46,423 nt of DNA, taken from the NCBI RefSeq assembly GCF_000737695.1, contig NZ_JPRM01000034.1:1-46423 (forward strand), given 5' to 3'. The stretch comes from Flavobacterium hydatis. GTDB lineage: Bacteria; Bacteroidota; Bacteroidia; Flavobacteriales; Flavobacteriaceae. The notes beneath the pieces are model-generated. The model had not been told where the DNA came from and searched no databases. It saw nothing but the letters and a program-made list of their open reading frames with translations. Positions within the stretch are counted from its first letter, which is position 1, and the number at the start of each line of letters is the position of its first letter. Positions 17,651 to 25,730 of the stretch are shown here, one piece after another. Position numbers and translations under genes: made by a program.

Positions 17651-18355
17651 ATTTTTATAATGTGCTTATATTAATTTTAAGGTCAAAATGCATTAACCAA
17701 TTTTTAAATTTAATCTATTTTTTAAAACATAAAATCCTAGAAAAAAATTTAACTAAAAAAACGCTTTCACTACTAACACTACAACGTGTTAGTAAATCTA
17801 TTTGTTGATAACTTAAAAGGATTTTAAAACTTCTCGGTTAATACTTTTACCACATTTTTTTTCACCATTAAGATATTAAGAAAAATTAAACTTAACAGTT
17901 AAACTTTTTTCTACAACAAATTAAAACTTCTTTCACCATTAAGATATTAAGAAAAATTAAGCTAAAACCTTAATGAAACTTAATGGTAAAACTTTTGATT
18001 CCACAAATTAAAAAATCCGTTTTTGTCCGCGTTTTCGCTTTAGCGAATCTGTTTTATCCGCGTTCTTTTTCGCCACAGATTAAAGGTTTAAAAAAATTAA
18101 AGCTTTGCGTCCTTTGCGTAATCCTTTGCGAACTCCGCGGTTAAATCTCCCCCCCTACAGAATAAAAAAACCTTTTTATCCGCGTTCCATTTCCTCACAA
18201 ATTAAAGAATTAAATAAAACCAACACAATTCGAGTAAAATCATACAATTTTTGACAAAAAGACTTTAAAACAATCTAATAATATCAGTTATAAATAAATC
18301 CTAATATCTGTTAAGGTTGCGTCCTTTTTCATAAATTTGACAAAAATTTAAACAA
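17651..18355. other. 705-bp divergent intergenic region with several repeats
   Basis: It separates the divergent GH13 lipoprotein and OstA-like genes. An inverted repeat, TACTAACAC/GTGTTAGTA (17771-17779 and 17786-17794, 6-base loop), lies about 120 bp before the GH13 start and could be an operator. A 29-bp direct repeat beginning TTCACCATTAAG occurs at 17861-17889 and 17932-17960, followed by partly complementary sequence (CTTAATGGT). Fragments of repeat family 2 (ATCCGCGTT...) lie at about 18010-18070 and 18170-18205, and of family 3 (CCTTTGCG...GCGGTTAAAT) at about 18105-18150. No gene was found. Confidence 0.7.
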
Positions 18356-20017
18356 TTGAAGAAATCACTCTTTTTCATATATAGCTGCTTGCTAATTTTA
18401 AGTGTTAATTTAGGAATGGCACAAGCTCCAAAAATAATTAACATCGAGCATTCTGACTTTGTCGACAGAAATGAAATCGAAATGCCAGGTGCCATTTTAC
18501 TTACCGGAAACGTAAAAGTAAACCACGATGGAGTGGTACTAACCTGTAATAAAGCCTATTTATTTCAAGGAGAAAATTACCTAAAAGCCTTCGGAAATGT
18601 ACAGCTGGTACAAGGAGATACTTTATTTTTAAATAGTAAATACGCCGAATATAGCGGGAACTCAAAAAAAGCATTTGCAACAGGAAATGCTGTTATGAGT
18701 TCACCAGATGCAACATTACAAACCGATACCATCAATTTTGATAGAAACGTTCAGGAAGTATTCTATAACTCCAAAGGAACGATTATCAACAAAGAAAATA
18801 CTCTAGAAAGTAAATCAGGAAGATATTACGTAGCACAAAAAAAGTTTGTGTTCCTAACCGCAGTTACAGTAACCAATCCTAAATGCGTTATAAAATCAAA
18901 TCATTTAGATTATTACAGTAATTCTGGACATTCCTATCTATTCGGACCATCTACAATTACCAGTAAAACCGATTATATCTATACCGAAAAAGGGTTTTAT
19001 GATACTAAAAGGAATCTGGCACATTTTCTCAGGAAATCATACATTCGCTACGACACCCGCTTAATAGAAGGCGATAGTTTATATTACGACCGAAATAAAG
19101 ATTTTGCATCGGCAACCAGAAATGTAAAAATTACCGACTCTATAAATCGCGGAATTGTAAAAGGACACTATGCCGAAATATACAAACAAAAAGATTCCAT
19201 GTTTGTAACCAAGAGAGCCGTTGCAATAAACTTTGTCGATAACGATTCCGTTTACATACACGGAAAAAGACTAATGATTACAGGAAAAGAAGGCGATCGT
19301 ATTATACGTGCTTTTAATAATGTTCGCTTTTTTAAAACCGACATGAGCGGAAAATGCGATTCTATACATTCTAATAGCAGAACAGCTTTAACAAAACTAA
19401 TAGGAAACCCAATACTATGGAACGGCGAAAGCCAAATTACAGGTGATATCATGCACCTTATTGGCGATAATAACACCAAGAAACTAGACTCGCTCAAAGT
19501 CCTCAATAATACCTTTATAATCTCTAAGGACACCTTAGGAACCGGATATAATCAGGTCAAGGGATTAAACTTATTCGGAAAATTTAGGGACGGAAAACTA
19601 CATGATGTCGATGTTATAAAAAATACCGAAGTCGTTTACTATATGCGGAATGATGCCAATGAACTCATAGGAATTAACAAAAACGTAAGTAGTAAAATCA
19701 ATCTTATTTTAGAAAACAATGCTATCGAAACCATTACATTCTTCAATCAAGTTGACGGAGATATATTCCCCGAAGCCGAATTGCCCGAAAATGCTCGAAA
19801 ACTTCGAGGTATGGTTTGGCGAGGAGATGAAAAAATAAAATCTAAGGATGATATTTTCACAAAAGAAGAAAACGAAGAGAACGATAAATTAGTTCAAGAA
19901 GGGAAAGATGAAAATGCCAAAGAAAATGTTCCTATGAAAGTCAGGAAAGAAACACTCGATTACGACAAAAAGAAATCAGGAACAAAGTCCGCTAAAACAA
20001 CTAAAGCGAAGAAGTAG
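18356..20017 (+). CDS. OstA/LptA-like periplasmic protein
   Basis: Probable periplasmic protein of lipopolysaccharide transport, related to the OstA N-terminal/LptA fold, 553 aa. The start is TTG at 18356: the frame has a stop 18 bases upstream and the protein begins with a good signal peptide (MKKSLFFIYSCLLILSV, cut after MAQ). Repeated beta units such as GAILLTGNVKVNHDGVVLTC, KAFGNVQLVQGDTLFLNSKYAEY and KAFATGNAVMSSPDATLQTDT give the stacked jelly-roll pattern of LptA. It is much longer than E. coli LptA (about 185 aa) and ends in a Lys/Glu-rich tail after about residue 490. Such long OstA-like proteins are usual in Bacteroidota. Confidence 0.85.
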   Translation: MKKSLFFIYSCLLILSVNLGMAQAPKIINIEHSDFVDRNEIEMPGAILLTGNVKVNHDGVVLTCNKAYLFQGENYLKAFGNVQLVQGDTLFLNSKYAEYSGNSKKAFATGNAVMSSPDATLQTDTINFDRNVQEVFYNSKGTIINKENTLESKSGRYYVAQKKFVFLTAVTVTNPKCVIKSNHLDYYSNSGHSYLFGPSTITSKTDYIYTEKGFYDTKRNLAHFLRKSYIRYDTRLIEGDSLYYDRNKDFASATRNVKITDSINRGIVKGHYAEIYKQKDSMFVTKRAVAINFVDNDSVYIHGKRLMITGKEGDRIIRAFNNVRFFKTDMSGKCDSIHSNSRTALTKLIGNPILWNGESQITGDIMHLIGDNNTKKLDSLKVLNNTFIISKDTLGTGYNQVKGLNLFGKFRDGKLHDVDVIKNTEVVYYMRNDANELIGINKNVSSKINLILENNAIETITFFNQVDGDIFPEAELPENARKLRGMVWRGDEKIKSKDDIFTKEENEENDKLVQEGKDENAKENVPMKVRKETLDYDKKKSGTKSAKTTKAKK

Positions 20018-20110
20018 TATATACTCTCAATTTTTAGTATACAGTCGCAGTGACAGTTTTTAGCAACTGCAACCACAACAGTTGACAACTTTAAACTAGA
20101 AAAAACCTTA

Positions 20111-20141
20111 GCACCTTTGAACCTTTGCCTCTTTGAACCTT
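20111..20141 (+). repeat. Short CCTTTGAA tandem motif before the aminotransferase gene
   Basis: Three TTTG units spaced 10-13 bases apart (CACCTTTGAACC, TTTGCCT, CTTTGAACC) lie just before the aminotransferase start. They resemble degenerate -7 boxes, but I found no matching -33 element, so it is listed as a repeat. Confidence 0.35.
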
Positions 20142-20153
20142 AAAAGAAAAAGA

Positions 20154-21347
20154 ATGAATTCAGATTTTATAAAATACCAAGCACAAACATCACCATATCC
20201 TTTAGGAATGGAAGTTTCACACGCCATAGGATCCTACATATACGACACCAATAATAAAAAATATTTAGATTTCGTAGCAGGCGTATCAGCCTGTACACTA
20301 GGACATCAGCATCCAAGAGTAAATCAAGCTATAAAAGATCAGCTAGACAAATATTCGCACGTAATGGTTTACGGAGAATATTCCCAAAGTTCAGCCGTAG
20401 AGTATTGCAAACTAATGGCTTCCCTCCTTCCCGAATCACTAAATAAAACCTATTTGGTAAATTCAGGGACCGAAGCTATTGAAGGAGCCTTAAAACTAGC
20501 CCGAAGAACAACAGGACGTAGCCAGTTAATATCATGCCATAATGCTTACCATGGTAACACAATGGGATCTATGAGTGTTATGGGATTCGAAGATCGCAAA
20601 CAAGCCTTTAGACCCTTAATTCCCGATGTAGACTTTATTACGTTTAATAACGAAGAAGATTTACAAAAAATAACCACTAAAACGGCCGGAATAATACTCG
20701 AAACAATACAAGGAGGAGCTGGATTTATAGAGCCATATGATAATTTTCTTCAAAAAGTGCGCAAACGTTGCGACGAAGTTGGAGCCATGATGATAGTCGA
20801 CGAAATCCAACCAGGATTTGGACGAACAGGAAAACTTTTTGGTTTCCAAAATTACGATGTCGTACCCGATATCGTCGTTATGGGAAAAGGAATGGGAGGC
20901 GGAATGCCAGTAGGCGCTTTTACAGCATCGGCAGAAAAAATGGATCTACTAACCGAAAATCCAAAACTCGGACACATAACCACTTTTGGAGGGCACCCTG
21001 TCATTGCGGCAGCCTGTTTGGCAACTTTGAAAGAAATTACTGAAACAAACCTAATGCCCGAAACATTAGAAAAAGAAAAACTCATCAGAACACTTTTGGT
21101 ACATCCTTTGATTAAGGAAGTTAGAGGAAGAGGATTAATGCTTGCTGCCATGACAGAGAGTGCCGAGATAACAAACGAAGTTATCCTAACCTGTCAGGAC
21201 AAAGGGCTCATTTTATTCTGGTTGCTGTTTGAAGGATGTGCCGTACGTATTACACCTCCGTTAACAATTTCTGAAGAAGAAATAAGAGAAGGTTGTGCCA
21301 TCATCCTAAATGTAATGGATGAAATTTTAAACAAACAGAATAATTAG
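20154..21347 (+). CDS. Class III PLP-dependent aminotransferase
   Basis: Pyridoxal-phosphate aminotransferase of the acetylornithine/4-aminobutyrate type. ATG at 20154 is preferred over an in-frame TTG at 20133 because of the A/G-rich sequence before it and the typical N-terminus MNSDFIKYQAQTSPYPLGM; this gives 397 aa. Motifs: LVNSGTEAIEGALKLARR (PLP phosphate binding), CHNAYHGNTMGSMS, MMIVDEIQPGFGRTGKLFG and MGKGMGGGMPVGAF with the Schiff-base Lys at about residue 245. The substrate cannot be assigned; no arginine-pathway neighbours are present. Confidence 0.9.
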   Translation: MNSDFIKYQAQTSPYPLGMEVSHAIGSYIYDTNNKKYLDFVAGVSACTLGHQHPRVNQAIKDQLDKYSHVMVYGEYSQSSAVEYCKLMASLLPESLNKTYLVNSGTEAIEGALKLARRTTGRSQLISCHNAYHGNTMGSMSVMGFEDRKQAFRPLIPDVDFITFNNEEDLQKITTKTAGIILETIQGGAGFIEPYDNFLQKVRKRCDEVGAMMIVDEIQPGFGRTGKLFGFQNYDVVPDIVVMGKGMGGGMPVGAFTASAEKMDLLTENPKLGHITTFGGHPVIAAACLATLKEITETNLMPETLEKEKLIRTLLVHPLIKEVRGRGLMLAAMTESAEITNEVILTCQDKGLILFWLLFEGCAVRITPPLTISEEEIREGCAIILNVMDEILNKQNN

Positions 21348-21426
21348 GAGCTATTTCCAGCTATCCGCTTTATCTTTTGTTTTTTAAAGAAAAAAACAAA
21401 AGGATATCGCTTTTATCTGGGCTAAA
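21348..21426. repeat. Palindromic intergenic element (family 5), likely terminator
   Basis: It follows the aminotransferase stop. The arms CTTTTGTTTTTT (21374-21385) and AAAAAACAAAAG (21391-21402) form a stem, flanked by GCTATCCGCTTTATC and GGATATCGCTTTTATC. From memory, elements of this shape (CTATCCGCT...GGATATCGCT) are scattered in flavobacterial genomes after genes. Confidence 0.6.
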
Positions 21427-21613
21427 GCATATCGTTGACAACAAAACATTTAGGAATTTAAATACATTCAGTTTTATAAAAAACTCACCTAAAAACTGAT
21501 CGCAGGTACTGCAAATATTGTTAATTAAATTGTTCACAACAATTCCTTCTTTCCCCACATAACAAAAACATGTTGCCTAAATTTATAATAGGCTAATATC
21601 AAAAAAATAAAGT

Positions 21614-23011
21614 ATGCAATTAAGCAACGAAGAAGAAGATTATAACCTATCCCTATCCAAATTTGAGTCAATGTTAAAAACTAACAAAGTACTCTTTTTT
21701 GATTCAGAAGAATTTGAAGAGATTATCCTTCATTATCTGGACATAGGCAAGGCTAATTTAGCAAAAAAAGCCTTAAAACTAGCACTAGATCAACATCCAA
21801 AATCTACAGGCTTAAAACTAGTACAAGTAGAGATGCTGGTGTATGATGACAAACTCGAAATAGCCGAAAAGCTCTTGAATGAGTTGTATGCAATCGAACC
21901 AAACAACGAAGAAATTTACATCCAAAAAGCAAACATCTATTCTAAAAGAGATCAACACGAAAAAGCAGTCGAATTGCTTAAAATTGCCCTAGAATATACA
22001 GATGATTTTGCCGATGTGTACAATTTAATCGGTATGGAATATCTTTTTATGGACAATCTTGAAATGGCAAAAGATAGCTTTATCAAATGTCTCGAAGAAG
22101 ATTTAGAAGACCAATCGGCCTTATACAACGTAGTGTATTGCTTTGAATTTTTAGATCAAAACCAAGAAGCGATCACCTATTTAAACCAATACATAAACAA
22201 AAATCCTTATAGCGAAATTGCTTGGCATCAGCTAGGGCGTTTACATTATGGTGTAAAAGAATATGAAAGCGCCATCCGTGCATTTGATTATGCAACCCTA
22301 ATCGACGATGAGTTTCTTGGAGCTTTTATGGAAAGAGCCAAAGCCTACGAACGTTTAAAACAATATGCCGAAGCGATAGAAAGCTACAACCGCACCATCG
22401 AACTAGATGATGCAACATCGTATGCACTATTAAGAATAGGAAAATGTTACGAAAAACTAGGCAATAAAGCTTTAGCATTAAAATATTACAACAAAACTGT
22501 TCATGAAGATCCACTTTTAGACAAAGGATGGATTGCCATAACTGATTTTTATGTACGCCAAAAGAACTTTCAGAAAGCCTTGTTCTTTGTTAATAAAGCA
22601 TTAGCAATCGATAATCAAAACCGTTTGTATTGGAAACGCTATGCGATGATAAACAAACAAATGAACTTTTTTGAAGAAGCAGAATTTGGTTACCGAAAAG
22701 CAGTCGAATTTGGTGATTATGCACTCGATACTTGGTTGTTTTGGGTAGATATCCTTCAATTCTTGGGCGAATTCGAAAGCGCAATTCAAACATTATTGCA
22801 AGCAACAGAATATTTCCCAGAAGAAAATGAAATCGAATACCGTTTGGCAGGATTGTATTTTATGGTACAAGACAATACCAAAGCCAAATTTCACTTAAGT
22901 AATGGATTACGATTAAACTTTGACAATTATATTTTAATCGAAGACCTATTCCCAGTGGTTTGGACTAAGAAAATGGTACAAAATTATATTACAAAACATA
23001 AAAAACAATAA
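21614..23011 (+). CDS. Tetratricopeptide-repeat protein
   Basis: A 465-aa soluble protein made almost entirely of TPR helices (for example EIYIQKANIYSKRDQHEKAVELLKIALE, SYALLRIGKCYEKLGNKALALKYYNKTV), with about 10-11 repeats. There is no signal peptide, so it is probably a cytoplasmic scaffold. Its stop codon overlaps the aroE start by one base (TAATG), indicating translational coupling. The function is unknown. Confidence 0.88.
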   Translation: MQLSNEEEDYNLSLSKFESMLKTNKVLFFDSEEFEEIILHYLDIGKANLAKKALKLALDQHPKSTGLKLVQVEMLVYDDKLEIAEKLLNELYAIEPNNEEIYIQKANIYSKRDQHEKAVELLKIALEYTDDFADVYNLIGMEYLFMDNLEMAKDSFIKCLEEDLEDQSALYNVVYCFEFLDQNQEAITYLNQYINKNPYSEIAWHQLGRLHYGVKEYESAIRAFDYATLIDDEFLGAFMERAKAYERLKQYAEAIESYNRTIELDDATSYALLRIGKCYEKLGNKALALKYYNKTVHEDPLLDKGWIAITDFYVRQKNFQKALFFVNKALAIDNQNRLYWKRYAMINKQMNFFEEAEFGYRKAVEFGDYALDTWLFWVDILQFLGEFESAIQTLLQATEYFPEENEIEYRLAGLYFMVQDNTKAKFHLSNGLRLNFDNYILIEDLFPVVWTKKMVQNYITKHKKQ

Positions 23012-23760
23012 TGATTCATACTTTAAAAAGGCGTTTTGGCTTATTAGGAAAAAACATTAGTTACTCTTTTTCAAAAGGTTATTTTACCGAAAAATTCAGC
23101 GACGAACATTTTAAAGGATGTAGTTATGAGAATTTTGATATCCCAGAGATTAACTATTTTACAGGACTAATAAAAAACAATCCCGATTTAAAAGGATTGA
23201 ATGTAACAATTCCTTACAAAGAACAAATACTACCTTTTTTAGATAAATTATCAAAAAAAGCCACATTGATCGGTGCTGTAAATACTGTAAAATTTACCAA
23301 AAACGGAAAATTAAAAGGCTACAACACCGATTATTATGGTTTTAAAAAATCATTAAAACCTTTATTGCAACCTCACCACAAGAAAGCATTGATTTTGGGT
23401 ACAGGCGGCGCATCCAAAGGAGTAGCTTATGCACTAGACGAATTAGGTATTTTATACACATTTGTTTCTCGCGAAGCCAAAGAAAACATCATAGATTATA
23501 ATTTAATCAATGCAACAACTTTTGATAATTATCAAATTATAATTAATAGCACACCAGTTGGCACAAGTCCAAATATTGAAGCTTGTCCAGCAATTCCGTA
23601 TGAGTATTTTACAAAAAAACATATCGCTTACGATTTAATCTATAACCCCGAAGAAACTACATTCCTAAAAAAAGCAAAAGAAAACGGAGCCGTAATAAAA
23701 AACGGATACGATATGCTTATTTTTCAAGCTGAAAAAGCTTGGAAGATTTGGAATAAATAG
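23011..23760 (+). CDS. aroE: Shikimate dehydrogenase
   Basis: Reduces 3-dehydroshikimate to shikimate with NADPH in aromatic amino-acid synthesis. The 249-aa product has the substrate-binding N-terminal domain with SYSFSK (Ser residues, 18-22), catalytic Lys70 in NVTIPYKEQ and Asp107 in GYNTDYYG. It also has the Rossmann loop LGTGGASKGVAYAL and the C-terminal GYDMLIFQAEKAWKIW typical of AroE. It is slightly short compared with E. coli AroE (272 aa), as is usual in Bacteroidota. Confidence 0.95.
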   Translation: MIHTLKRRFGLLGKNISYSFSKGYFTEKFSDEHFKGCSYENFDIPEINYFTGLIKNNPDLKGLNVTIPYKEQILPFLDKLSKKATLIGAVNTVKFTKNGKLKGYNTDYYGFKKSLKPLLQPHHKKALILGTGGASKGVAYALDELGILYTFVSREAKENIIDYNLINATTFDNYQIIINSTPVGTSPNIEACPAIPYEYFTKKHIAYDLIYNPEETTFLKKAKENGAVIKNGYDMLIFQAEKAWKIWNK

Positions 23761-23835
23761 AAAATCACTACCAAAGAATATTATAAAGACTACAATTACA
23801 AGATTGTGGTCTTTTTTGTTTTACAACTATTTCTC

Positions 23836-23998
23836 GAATAATAGAACGCGGATAACGTTTATTTGAACGCAGATGACGCGGATTTGCAAAAGCAAAAACG
23901 CAGATAAAAACGGATTTTTAAAAAGCTATAAATGAAACCCGTTTTTAATCCGCGTCTTCGCCTAAGCGAATCTGTTTAATCCGCGTTCCTTTTTTCTA
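23836..23998. repeat. Intergenic repeat, family 2, copy 1
   Basis: It fills most of the 361-bp gap between aroE and the GH1 gene. The left arm contains GAACGCGGATAACG and GATGACGCGGATTTGC, with the inverted right arm TTAATCCGCGTCTTCGCC and AATCCGCGTTCC. Related copies are at 27975-28122 and 34971-35132, with fragments at about 18010-18205. It can fold into a long hairpin. Confidence 0.75.
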
Positions 23999-24088
23999 AA
24001 CAACAGTAAAACATAACAACACAACCATTAATTGCTGTTTTTTAATACTAACATAACACCATAAAATAATCACTTAACCTTAATACTC

Positions 24089-24096
24089 TAGCTTTG
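24089..24096 (+). promoter_or_regulatory. -7 promoter box of the GH1 gene
   Basis: TAGCTTTG matches the Bacteroidota -7 consensus TAnnTTTG and lies 25 bases before the GH1 ATG. No good -33 TTTG was seen 19-21 bases upstream. Confidence 0.5.
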
Positions 24097-24121
24097 TTTT
24101 AGTTAAACAGATAAATAAAGC

Positions 24122-25525
24122 ATGAATATATTTTTAAAAGTACTCGTTGTTATTGCAATACTATATCTTCTTATAATTATTTATCTTACTATAAAATACC
24201 CCGTTATAAGTTGGGATTGGACCAAGAGGAACACCAATGATTTAAACTTTCCTAAAAATTTTCATTGGGGAACAGCAACAGCCGCACATCAAGTCGAGGG
24301 CGGACATACCAATAGCAATTGGTCTTGGTGGGAAAATCAGAAAAATAAAGATGGTAAACCGCGTATAGATAACGGTGACAAAGCCGGACTTGCCACAGAT
24401 CATTGGAACTTATACCCTAAAGATATCGAGCTCATGCAGGAACTAGGCGTTAACTCCTATCGTTTCTCTTTATCATGGAGTAAAATAAACCCCGAAGAAG
24501 GCAAATTTGACGAAAAAGCAATTCAGCATTATTCAGATGTAATTGATAACTTATTGAGCCGGAAAATCATTCCAAACATCACATTACACCATTTTGAAGA
24601 ACCGCTTTGGTTTATGAATAAAGGTGGATTCGAAAAAGAAGAAAATATCCTCTATTTTTTGTTATTTGCACAAATCGTTTTTAAAAGATACAGCAATCGG
24701 GTTACATTCTGGACAACGTTTAATGAAATCAATGTATATACCAATTTGGCGTTTATGTCGGATATATTCCCTCCTGGCAAAAAGAACTCTAAAATTGCAG
24801 GACAAGTTTTAAAAAATATCTTAATTGCACATACTCAAGCTTACAAAATATTGAAAGCTTTACCAAACGGCAAGGAATCACAAATAGGAATTGTAAAAGA
24901 CATTTTCTTTTTTGAACCTAAAAACAGATGGAATCTCCTCGATTGGATTGGAGCTTTGGTGGCCAATGATAATTTTAATAATTCGTCATTGAACTTTTTC
25001 GAAACCGGAAAATATCATTTCGGCGTTCCGTTTGAAGCTAATGTAAATTATATCGACAAAGACGCTCCCAATACAATAGACTTTATGGGTCTTAATTACT
25101 ATTCGCATTATGCTACAACCTTTAAATTTGTAGAACATGAAAAAATGTTTTCGCCAGTAGCAGGCGAAGAAATGACTGATATGGATTATACCGTTTATCC
25201 CGAAGGAATCTATAGAGCTATAAAACGAATGTCACGAATAAAGAAACCAATTATTATAACCGAAACGGGTATTGCCGACGCCAAAGATGACAGAAGAAGT
25301 TTGTTTATAGAACGAGAATTATACGCCATATCCGAAGCTATAAAAGACGGTTACGACGTAAGAGGATATTATTACTGGTCATTAATAGATAATTTTGAAT
25401 GGAGCTTAGGTTATGACAAAAAATTCGGATTATATGCTGTAAATCTAGAAACTCAAGAAAGAAAATTAAAAAATGGAGGCAAAACTTATCAGGCAATTGT
25501 AAAACGTTTTTCGGACATAAAATAG
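24122..25525 (+). CDS. GH1 beta-glycosidase with N-terminal membrane anchor
   Basis: Beta-glucosidase/beta-galactosidase-family enzyme, 467 aa. Unlike most GH1 enzymes, which are cytoplasmic and start at the barrel, this one begins with a membrane segment (residues about 4-25, FLKVLVVIAILYLLIIIYL) and no cleavage site, so the barrel is probably tethered on the periplasmic side. Motifs: NFHWGTATAAHQVEGG, acid/base Glu202 in TFNEI (TFNEP is usual) and nucleophile Glu381 in IITETGIAD (ITENG is usual). Both catalytic Glu are present; the flanking changes may affect the aglycone site. It sits between aroE and the DUF349 gene with its own promoter and a repeat upstream, so it may be an insertion into a housekeeping block. 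Confidence 0.92.
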   Translation: MNIFLKVLVVIAILYLLIIIYLTIKYPVISWDWTKRNTNDLNFPKNFHWGTATAAHQVEGGHTNSNWSWWENQKNKDGKPRIDNGDKAGLATDHWNLYPKDIELMQELGVNSYRFSLSWSKINPEEGKFDEKAIQHYSDVIDNLLSRKIIPNITLHHFEEPLWFMNKGGFEKEENILYFLLFAQIVFKRYSNRVTFWTTFNEINVYTNLAFMSDIFPPGKKNSKIAGQVLKNILIAHTQAYKILKALPNGKESQIGIVKDIFFFEPKNRWNLLDWIGALVANDNFNNSSLNFFETGKYHFGVPFEANVNYIDKDAPNTIDFMGLNYYSHYATTFKFVEHEKMFSPVAGEEMTDMDYTVYPEGIYRAIKRMSRIKKPIIITETGIADAKDDRRSLFIERELYAISEAIKDGYDVRGYYYWSLIDNFEWSLGYDKKFGLYAVNLETQERKLKNGGKTYQAIVKRFSDIK

Positions 25526-25661
25526 CTCAAAAAACAACTTTAGATAAAAAAAATCAAAAATTTTTAAATATTCCACACTAATATTATTCTCTTTTAGCCC
25601 CTCAAAAACAACCCATTAGTAAGAATTTTAAACATAAATACAGTATAAATAAAGGATTTAT

Positions 25662-25692
25662 TTTGTAGTTCCGAACACCTTTACTATCTTTC
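25662..25692 (+). promoter_or_regulatory. -33/-7 promoter of the DUF349 gene
   Basis: TTTG (25662-25665) and TATCTTTC (25685-25692) are separated by 19 bases, fitting the Bacteroidota TTTG-N19-TAnnTTTG promoter with one change in the last base. It lies about 40 bases before the ATG. Confidence 0.6.
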
Positions 25693-25730
25693 GCTCTAGA
25701 TTTAAAGTACAAACCTTATACATTGACAAG

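Noticed and set aside
17861..17960. CRISPR-like direct repeats
   Set aside because: Only two copies of a 29-bp AT-rich repeat, no further units and no cas genes.
20133..20153. TTG start for the aminotransferase
   Set aside because: The seven extra residues (MNLKRKR) fall in the TTTGAACC repeat; ATG at 20154 gives the normal N-terminus.
20768..21043. 91-aa Arg-rich frame inside the aminotransferase gene
   Set aside because: Frame-shifted shadow of conserved aminotransferase motifs.
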